Assembly: GCA_031273735.1 (NCBI GenBank)
Contig: JAISRI010000207.1
Location: 1-13,260, forward strand
Source of the DNA: Helicobacteraceae bacterium
GTDB taxonomy: Bacteria > Campylobacterota > Campylobacteria > Campylobacterales > SZUA-545
Direction: 5' to 3'
DNA: 13,260 bases
Positions 1-4,690 of the stretch are shown piece after piece (within the stretch, counting starts at the first letter, position 1; every line of letters starts with the position of its first letter). The notes under the pieces are model-generated. The model had not been told where the DNA came from. It saw nothing but the letters and a program-made list of their open reading frames with translations, and made no database searches. The position numbers and the translations under genes are program-made.

Positions 1-192
1 AAATTCGGCGGCGAGTTTGTCCGCGCGGGCAACATTATTATCCGTCAGCGCGGCACGAAAATCCACGCGGGCGATAACGTGGGCATTGGCAAAGATCACA
101 CCATTTTCGCGCTGATCGACGGTAACGTCGCTTTTTCGCATAAAGACGCAAGGCGCAAAAAAGTTTCCGTCGTCGCCAAAACCGACCTCTAA
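1..192 (+). CDS. rpmA: 50S ribosomal protein L27, C-terminal part (5' end outside window)
   Basis: Structural protein of the large ribosomal subunit, located near the peptidyl-transferase centre. The visible 63 codons begin KFGGEFVRAGNIIIRQRGT and include GKDHTIFALIDG and RKKVSV, which are the conserved L27 core and tail. L27 is usually about 84 residues, so roughly the first 24 (including the N-terminal arm that reaches the active site) lie upstream of the window. The frame runs from base 1 to TAA at 190-192. In Campylobacter and most bacteria rpmA follows rplU and precedes obgE; here the next gene is surE, so obgE is not in its usual place. Identity is certain; only the start is missing. 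Confidence 0.97.
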   Translation, partial: KFGGEFVRAGNIIIRQRGTKIHAGDNVGIGKDHTIFALIDGNVAFSHKDARRKKVSVVAKTDL

Positions 193-204
193 ATCTCGCG
201 TAAA

Positions 205-256
205 GGGGCGCCCGCCCCGCGCGCTTGCAAATCTTTCTTGGTTAGGATTTGCGAGC
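205..256 (+). terminator. Two hairpins downstream of rpmA, possible weak terminator
   Basis: Just after the rpmA stop a GC-rich hairpin (GGGGC 205-209 with GCCCC 214-218, loop 4) is followed by a longer stem (223-233 with 246-256, 11 pairs including one G-U, 12-base loop). Neither is followed by a run of T, so intrinsic termination is uncertain. They may instead shape the mRNA end or partly attenuate read-through. Confidence 0.3.
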
Positions 257-295
257 TTCGCAAAAGCGATATAACGTTTAAATTATTATCGCGTT

Positions 296-301
296 TATAA
301 T
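296..301 (+). promoter_or_regulatory. -10-like TATAAT upstream of surE
   Basis: A perfect TATAAT sits in an AT-rich stretch (270-320) between rpmA and surE, about 58 bases before the surE ATG. No -35 consensus is visible at the right distance, which is normal for sigma70 promoters in Campylobacterota, where the -35 is weak and replaced by T-rich periodicity. It would give a leader of roughly 50 bases. It competes as an explanation with the TAAAAT at 348-353. Confidence 0.4.
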
Positions 302-347
302 TTTTGAGCGTTTTTGTAATTAGCAAAGGGTTGAAGCTCTTTGCCGA

Positions 348-353
348 TAAAAT
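348..353 (+). promoter_or_regulatory. -10-like TAAAAT placed for a leaderless surE transcript
   Basis: TAAAAT ends six bases (GGCGCG) before the A of the surE ATG at 360, which is the usual spacing from a -10 box to the transcription start. No Shine-Dalgarno sequence lies within 12 bases of that ATG. Together these suggest that the transcript may begin at the start codon itself. The same TAAAAT plus GC-rich discriminator recurs before three other genes in the window. Confidence 0.4.
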
Positions 354-359
354 GGCGCG

Positions 360-1130
360 ATGAAAGAGATTTTAATCACCAACGACGACGGTTACGAGGC
401 GAACGGCTTAAAGGCGTTGATCGACGCTTTAAGACCGATCGCCCGTTTGACGATCGTCGCGCCCGCCTCCGAAAAGTCCTCGTGCGGACACAGCTTGACG
501 CTAACTCGCCCGCTAAAGTTTATTAGCGTCGGCGACGATTTTTACAAACTCGACGACGGTTCGCCTTCAGATTGCGTCTATCTGGCGCTTAACTCGCTAT
601 TTTCGCATCGCGCTCCCGATCTGATCGTTAGCGGGATCAATCACGGCGCGAATCTAGGCGAAGATACGATCTATTCGGGGACGGTAGCGGCGGCGATGGA
701 GGCGGTTTTGCATAACGTTCCCGCGATCGCGATCAGCCAATACAGAAACAAAGACGAAAACGGCGGCTTCGGCTACGATTTTGAGCTTGCCGCAAAAATA
801 GCCCGCGAAGTCGTCGAAAGGGTCTTTGCGAGAGGCTTTCCTCTCCCGCCGCGCCAACTACTGAATATCAATATCCCGCATATTCGCCCAAACGAATACA
901 AAGGCTGGAAAATCACGAGAGCGAGCCGCCGCGTCTATCATAACGACGCTTTAAGGGGGGTAAATCCGCGCGGAGAGGAGTATTTTTGGCTTGGGGCGCA
1001 TCCGTTTGATTTTACGCCTACGGAAAACGGCGACTACGAGGCGATCATAGAGGGCTACGCCTCGATCACGCCTATTATGTGCGATCTAACGGCGTATCGC
1101 TCGATCGAAACGCTTGATAAATGGATATAG
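360..1130 (+). CDS. surE: 5'/3'-nucleotidase SurE (survival protein)
   Basis: Metal-dependent phosphatase that removes phosphate from nucleoside 5'- and 3'-monophosphates (family also acts on short polyphosphate); cytosolic, linked to stationary-phase survival. The 256-residue product has the N-terminal metal motif ITNDDGYEANG (D9, D10), the PASEKSSCGHSLT loop with metal-ligand Ser40, and SGINHGANLGEDTIYSGTVAAA with ligand Asn94 followed by the YSGTVAAAMEA helix. Length is normal for the family (about 250). The ATG at 360 is chosen because it opens directly into MKEILITNDDG; there is no clear ribosome-binding site. The gene ends 5 bases from the convergent alarmone hydrolase, leaving no room for a terminator between them. 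Identity is firm. Confidence 0.96.
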   Translation: MKEILITNDDGYEANGLKALIDALRPIARLTIVAPASEKSSCGHSLTLTRPLKFISVGDDFYKLDDGSPSDCVYLALNSLFSHRAPDLIVSGINHGANLGEDTIYSGTVAAAMEAVLHNVPAIAISQYRNKDENGGFGYDFELAAKIAREVVERVFARGFPLPPRQLLNINIPHIRPNEYKGWKITRASRRVYHNDALRGVNPRGEEYFWLGAHPFDFTPTENGDYEAIIEGYASITPIMCDLTAYRSIETLDKWI

Positions 1131-1135
1131 CGCGT

Positions 1136-1684
1136 TTAGTAACCTAATTCGGGGCGCAAACGCTCGGCGTAGATTTCGTCAAACTTTTCAGCCAGCGCCG
1201 CGTTTGCGTCGCGTATTCCGTCGACAACTTGCTTAGACCATTCGCAATAGGCGCGGCGGCGCTCGGCGTTCCACGCGGGCGGCGGCGAAGCTACTATGTC
1301 GCGCATATTACAGATCTTATCGGCGAGTTTAATCTGTTTTGCTTTATGCGAAGATTGCGGCGCATGCTCGATCTGAAGCCGTTTTCGCTCCGCATAATCG
1401 AGCGCTTTATCGTCGGAAACCTCCAAAACAAGTTCGGTAATAGTATCGCCAAAAATCTCGCGTAGCTCTTCGGCGGTAGTATCGGTATCCTCGATCGTAT
1501 CGTGCAGGATCGCGGCGCATAAAATATCCGCGTCGTCTATCGCGCCTTCGTTTGCTAGACAATTCGCAAGCGCGATCGGGTGGTTGATAAACGGCTCTTG
1601 CTCGCCGCTTTTTCGCCTTTGATTCCTGTGTTTTTGCGCCGCGAAAGCAAGCGCTTTAAATACCAATGCGTAAGCGTTTTGCAT
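1136..1684 (-). CDS. MESH1-like HD-domain hydrolase (small alarmone / NADPH hydrolase)
   Basis: Predicted to hydrolyse (p)ppGpp by removing the 3'-pyrophosphate, as in the hydrolase half of RelA/SpoT; animal MESH1 also dephosphorylates NADPH. The 182-residue product aligns over its whole length with MESH1 (HDDC3), not with full RelA/SpoT: KHRNQRRKSGEQEPFINHPI, LHDTIEDTDTT, ERKRLQIEHAPQSS and KLADKICNMRD are all recognisable. The HD metal ligands fall at H35, H61, D62 and D122, with E65/D66 as the catalytic ED pair. There is no synthetase, TGS or ACT domain, so it is hydrolase-only. The ATG at 1684 has a strong GGAGG five bases upstream on the minus strand. Monocistronic, divergent from the YbjQ operon and convergent with surE. 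Family assignment is firm; the physiological substrate is inferred. Confidence 0.9.
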   Translation of the reverse strand: MQNAYALVFKALAFAAQKHRNQRRKSGEQEPFINHPIALANCLANEGAIDDADILCAAILHDTIEDTDTTAEELREIFGDTITELVLEVSDDKALDYAERKRLQIEHAPQSSHKAKQIKLADKICNMRDIVASPPPAWNAERRRAYCEWSKQVVDGIRDANAALAEKFDEIYAERLRPELGY

Positions 1685-1712
1685 TGTTTCCTCCCGCCGT
1701 ATAAATCGCGCG

Positions 1713-1718
1713 ATTTTA
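1713..1718 (-). promoter_or_regulatory. -10-like TAAAAT for the alarmone hydrolase gene
   Basis: Read on the minus strand the sequence is GGTAAAATCGCGCG, about 29 bases before the ATG at 1684, which leaves a short leader carrying the GGAGG site. The GC-rich bases after the -10 match those at the other TAAAAT promoters of the window. Confidence 0.45.
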
Positions 1719-1758
1719 CCTAAAACGTATCGATCGCGCGGGTTTAACCAAAATCGGA

Positions 1759-1781
1759 TACGATCCCAAAGTTAAAGGAGG
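1759..1781 (+). promoter_or_regulatory. Possible -10 (TACGAT) and strong ribosome-binding site of the YbjQ operon
   Basis: AAAGGAGG at 1774-1781 is the strongest Shine-Dalgarno of the window, eight bases before the ATG at 1790, and fixes that start. TACGAT at 1759-1764 is a plausible extended -10 for a short leader, but the nearby CAAAAT (about 1749-1754) is an alternative. The ribosome site is secure; the promoter is tentative. Confidence 0.45.
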
Positions 1782-1789
1782 TTGCAAAA

Positions 1790-2131
1790 ATGCAAGGTAG
1801 CGATAAGACGATTTCGCTTAGTAATATCGAGAGTTTTCCCGGTTATACCATTACCAAACATTTGGGATTGGTTCAGGGAAGCACCGTTCGCTCCAAACAC
1901 GCGGGGCGCGATATGATGGCGGGGCTGAAAAACTTTTTTGGCGGCGAGCTTAAGGGCTATACGGAACTACTGGTCGAATCCCGTCAGGAAGCTACCGATC
2001 GTATGATCGCGCAGGCAAAAGCCGTAGGAGCAAACGCCGTAATCAACGTTCGTTTCAGCACGGCAAACATCGCGGCGGGCGCGGCGGAAATCCTCGCCTA
2101 CGGAACCGCCGTCGTAATCGAGGCGCGATAG
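1790..2131 (+). CDS. YbjQ family protein (soluble copy)
   Basis: Small 113-residue protein of the YbjQ/DUF74 family (Pfam YbjQ_1, often labelled heavy-metal-binding domain); crystal structures of the family show ring-shaped pentamers, but no biochemical role is established. Seen here are the family features: an N-terminal strand GYTITKHLGLVQGSTVRSK, the GLKNFFGGELKGYTELL segment, a long helix ending in the hallmark AKAVGANAVINVRF (roughly residues 76-92), and a C-terminal strand AAEILAYGTAVVI. No signal peptide or membrane segment, so cytosolic. It is the first gene of a three-gene unit; the next ATG follows its stop by a single base. Family is certain, function unknown. Confidence 0.92.
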   Translation: MQGSDKTISLSNIESFPGYTITKHLGLVQGSTVRSKHAGRDMMAGLKNFFGGELKGYTELLVESRQEATDRMIAQAKAVGANAVINVRFSTANIAAGAAEILAYGTAVVIEAR

Positions 2132-2132
2132 T

Positions 2133-2609
2133 ATGGAAAATCTAATAGCGCTCGGCGTTGGCGCCGTTATGCTAATCGTCGCTTTTATCTTTGGCACGCT
2201 CGGACAACGTCGCCATTACCAATCGATTAAATCGCGCGAAGAGCGGTTGCGCCATATCCTGATTTTCAACGAAAAAACGCCGCCTACTAGCTGCGCGGGG
2301 CAGAAATACGCGTTGGTTTGCGGTTCGGTCGTGATGGGCGGCGACTACTTTCGGCAGGTTATCGCGGGGTTAAAAAGTATTTTCGGCGGTCGTCTAACCA
2401 GCTTTGAAGCTATGCTCGATCGCGGTCGCCGCGAATCGATTTTGCGTATGAAAGAGGAGGCGCGGCGGCTTGGAGCAAACGTAATTTTTAACGCGCGTTT
2501 TGAAACGACCACGCTCTCCGCGAAGCAAAACGGCGACGAAGGGCTTGCCTGCGCGGAGTTTCTCGTATACGGCACGGCTTGGCGATCGCCCGATTTAGCA
2601 AAAAACTAA
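2133..2609 (+). CDS. YbjQ family protein with N-terminal membrane anchor
   Basis: 158 residues: one transmembrane helix at about residues 4-23 (LIALGVGAVMLIVAFIFGTL) followed by a strongly basic stretch (QRRHYQSIKSREERLRH), then a YbjQ domain from about residue 55 to 150. Domain hallmarks are GSVVMGGDYFRQVIAGLKSI, the FGGRLTSFEAML segment, EARRLGANVIFNARFETT and the closing strand AEFLVYGTA. The positive charges after the helix favour a cytoplasmic YbjQ domain. Two YbjQ paralogues in tandem, one soluble and one anchored, suggest mixed rings tethered to the inner membrane; that is inference. A GAGG at 2120-2123 lies nine bases before the ATG, inside the preceding gene, so translation is probably coupled. 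Function unknown. Confidence 0.88.
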   Translation: MENLIALGVGAVMLIVAFIFGTLGQRRHYQSIKSREERLRHILIFNEKTPPTSCAGQKYALVCGSVVMGGDYFRQVIAGLKSIFGGRLTSFEAMLDRGRRESILRMKEEARRLGANVIFNARFETTTLSAKQNGDEGLACAEFLVYGTAWRSPDLAKN

Positions 2610-2612
2610 CGC

Positions 2613-3461
2613 GTGAGCGAATACTCGAATCCCGACGTTCCTCACGAGGTCAATGTAAGCGAAAAAACGCCTCTACGCGACTTTTTGCGGTTATCGCTGG
2701 GAGCGTTTTTGGCGATCGGCGTTTTAGCGTCGTTCGTCTTTTTTGCGGCGCGTTACTTCGCGCCTATGATTCCGTTTCGTTATGAAGAGGCGCTTAACGC
2801 TAACGCGCTAAAACCGCTCTTTCGCGGCGAACTCGCCCCACCCTGCTTGATCAAAGCCGAAGAGGCGCTACAAAATTTGGCGGACGAATTGGCGCGGGCT
2901 ATGGCGCTAAGCGACGATATGCGCCTATACGTTCATCTAAGCGCCGACGCGGAACCTAACGCCTTTGCCACTTTGGGCGGCAACATTGTCGTTAATCGCG
3001 GGCTTTTTAAACATATCGGCTCTGAAAACGCGCTTGCTATGGTATTGGCGCACGAGATCGCGCATATCAAAAACCGCGATCCGATCGCGGCTATGGGCGG
3101 CGGTATCGCGCTATCCGTATTGTTTAGCGCGTTGATTGGTAATTCAGACGGAGGATCGCTACTTTCGTTTAGCGTCGCGACGGCGCGGACGAGTTTTTCG
3201 CGCGATCAAGAAAGCGCGGCGGACAAAGAGGCGATCGCGGCGCTAAGAAAATATTACGGCTATACCAACGGCGCGGACGAGTTTTTTCTTTATATATTGC
3301 AAAATAGCTCCGCGCTCCCCAATGCGCCCGTTTTTCTAAGCTCGCACCCCGCGACGCCTTCGCGAATCAAAGAGATACAAGCGAGTTTCTCGCCCGATCC
3401 GCAAACTCTAAAACCTCTTTCGGAGACTTTGCAAAACTTAGAAAACTGCGGATTTGATTAA
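2613..3461 (+). CDS. Membrane-bound M48 family zinc metalloprotease
   Basis: Zinc endopeptidase of family M48 (HtpX/BepA/Oma1 group), generally involved in envelope protein quality control. The 282-residue product has a membrane helix at about residues 27-48, the zinc motif HEIAH at 147-151, a second hydrophobic stretch at 160-176, the third zinc-ligand region RDQESAADKEA (E200, D204) and the C-terminal SSHPATPSRIKEI signature (243-255). No TPR region follows, so it is a minimal catalytic form rather than BepA-like. GTG at 2613 is chosen because it starts 3 bases after the upstream stop and the whole N-terminal helix is kept; no Shine-Dalgarno is evident, consistent with coupling. Third gene of the YbjQ-YbjQ-M48 unit. 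Catalytic identity is firm, substrate unknown. Confidence 0.92.
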   Translation: MSEYSNPDVPHEVNVSEKTPLRDFLRLSLGAFLAIGVLASFVFFAARYFAPMIPFRYEEALNANALKPLFRGELAPPCLIKAEEALQNLADELARAMALSDDMRLYVHLSADAEPNAFATLGGNIVVNRGLFKHIGSENALAMVLAHEIAHIKNRDPIAAMGGGIALSVLFSALIGNSDGGSLLSFSVATARTSFSRDQESAADKEAIAALRKYYGYTNGADEFFLYILQNSSALPNAPVFLSSHPATPSRIKEIQASFSPDPQTLKPLSETLQNLENCGFD

Positions 3462-3506
3462 AACGAAGCGGGAAACTACGCGTTTTTTAGTTATTGAACG
3501 ATTGGC

Positions 3507-3512
3507 TAAAAT
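3507..3512 (+). promoter_or_regulatory. -10-like TAAAAT for lpxB
   Basis: GCTAAAATCGCG lies 39 bases before the lpxB ATG at 3552 and repeats the core seen before surE, the alarmone hydrolase and the dehydrogenase. It implies a separate lpxB promoter even though the M48 gene ends 90 bases upstream on the same strand. Confidence 0.45.
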
Positions 3513-3551
3513 CGCGTATTTAATCCGTTCGATATATTGAAAGAGGAAACT

Positions 3552-4598
3552 ATGAAACTATTGATAAGCGCTTTAGAACCGTCGGCGAATACCCACCTTA
3601 GACCGATTTTCGCGCGAATTGGCGAGGTAGATCGGGTAGGGATTTTTAATGGCGAGTTTGGAACGCCGATCGTTGAGAGCAAAGAGTTTGGCGCGATGGG
3701 ATTTATCGAGGCGGCGGGCAAAATCCCGCTTGCCCGCAGAACGCTAAAATCTATGGTAGAAGCGGCAAAAAGTTGCGATCTTGCGTTACTAATAGACTCG
3801 CCCGCCTTTAATATCCCTCTTGCAAAAGCGCTTAAAAAGGCTTATCCCGATCTGAAAATACTCTATTACGTGCTTCCGCAGGTATGGGCTTGGAAGGCAA
3901 AGCGTATTGCGATCGTAGAAAGCGTTACGGACGTTCAAGCGGCGATTTTGCCGTTTGAAAAATCGTGGTGGCAAAACTGCTCCTACGTCGGACACCCGCT
4001 TATGGAGGAGATCGAGCGGTTCAAAGAGTCCGTAACAAACGACGAGATTTACGCGTTTTTACCCGGTTCGAGAGAGGGCGAGATAAAGCGGCTTTTTCCG
4101 ATTTTCAAAGAGGCGGCAAAACGGCTTGGCGGCGAAAAGTTATTAGCGATTCCATCGCATTTTGATTCGCAAAAAATATCCGAATTATACGGCGATTTAG
4201 AGGGTTTTTCAATCGCGCCAAACGCCCATGAGGCGTTATTAAAAGCTAAGTTCGCTTTTGTGTGTTCAGGCACGGCGACTTTGGAAACCGCGTTGATCGG
4301 AACGCCTTTCGTTTTGGCTTATCGCGCCAAGCCTATCGACTTTGCTATCGCCAAGCGCTTTGTGAAACTGCCCTTTGTAGGGCTTTCTAATCTAATTTTT
4401 CACTACGAAAAGCGCCCGCCGATACATTCGGAGCTTTTGCAAAACGAGTGCAACGCGGATCGTCTATTGCAATGCGCGAAAGAGGCTAATCCGCAAGAGT
4501 TTTTAACCCGCTCGATCGAGTTAAGACATCTCCTTAGCGGACGCGAAACCCATATCGCCGATCTGATCCGCAGATTAGCTATGTCCTCTAAATCTTGA
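3552..4598 (+). CDS. lpxB: Lipid-A-disaccharide synthase LpxB
   Basis: Glycosyltransferase (GT19) joining UDP-2,3-diacylglucosamine and lipid X to form the lipid A disaccharide on the inner face of the cytoplasmic membrane. The 348-residue product shows ALEPSAN (7-13, replacing the usual GETSGD), GAMGFIEAAG, LLIDSPAFN with catalytic Asp82 (equivalent to E. coli D98), YYVLPQVWAWKAKRI, LPFEKSWW, VGHPLM, LPGSREGEIKRL, CSGTATLETALIGTPFVLAYR and ELLQNEC. These variants are typical of Campylobacterota LpxB. It is somewhat shorter than E. coli LpxB (382). ATG 3552 is preferred over an in-frame TTG at 3537 because an AGAGGA sequence sits just upstream and the protein then begins MKLLISALEPSAN. It converges with the restriction enzyme gene. 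Confidence 0.96.
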   Translation: MKLLISALEPSANTHLRPIFARIGEVDRVGIFNGEFGTPIVESKEFGAMGFIEAAGKIPLARRTLKSMVEAAKSCDLALLIDSPAFNIPLAKALKKAYPDLKILYYVLPQVWAWKAKRIAIVESVTDVQAAILPFEKSWWQNCSYVGHPLMEEIERFKESVTNDEIYAFLPGSREGEIKRLFPIFKEAAKRLGGEKLLAIPSHFDSQKISELYGDLEGFSIAPNAHEALLKAKFAFVCSGTATLETALIGTPFVLAYRAKPIDFAIAKRFVKLPFVGLSNLIFHYEKRPPIHSELLQNECNADRLLQCAKEANPQEFLTRSIELRHLLSGRETHIADLIRRLAMSSKS

Positions 4599-4642
4599 AT
4601 ATATTAAGCGAAGGCTCATTAAATACTTGTTCAACATAGTTA

Positions 4643-4669
4643 TATCCTAGCTTGGATTGGCTTAGGATA
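4643..4669. terminator. Imperfect hairpin between the convergent lpxB and restriction enzyme genes
   Basis: TATCCTA (4643-4649) pairs with TAGGATA (4663-4669); one bulged base allows a further GC/GC pair inside. Its place in the 92-base gap between convergent genes suits a bidirectional terminator, but the stem is AT-rich and no good T-run follows on either strand. Confidence 0.3.
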
Positions 4670-4690
4670 CGCATAGTCTTGTCTTGACCC

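Noticed and set aside
341..526. Open frame starting with TTG just before surE
   Set aside because: Very arginine-rich shifted frame of surE with no ribosome-binding site.
3460..3488. AAAACG/CGTTTT stem with a run of six T after the M48 gene
   Set aside because: Only six pairs, mostly A-T, with a 15-base loop; too weak to call a terminator, although the T-run is suggestive.
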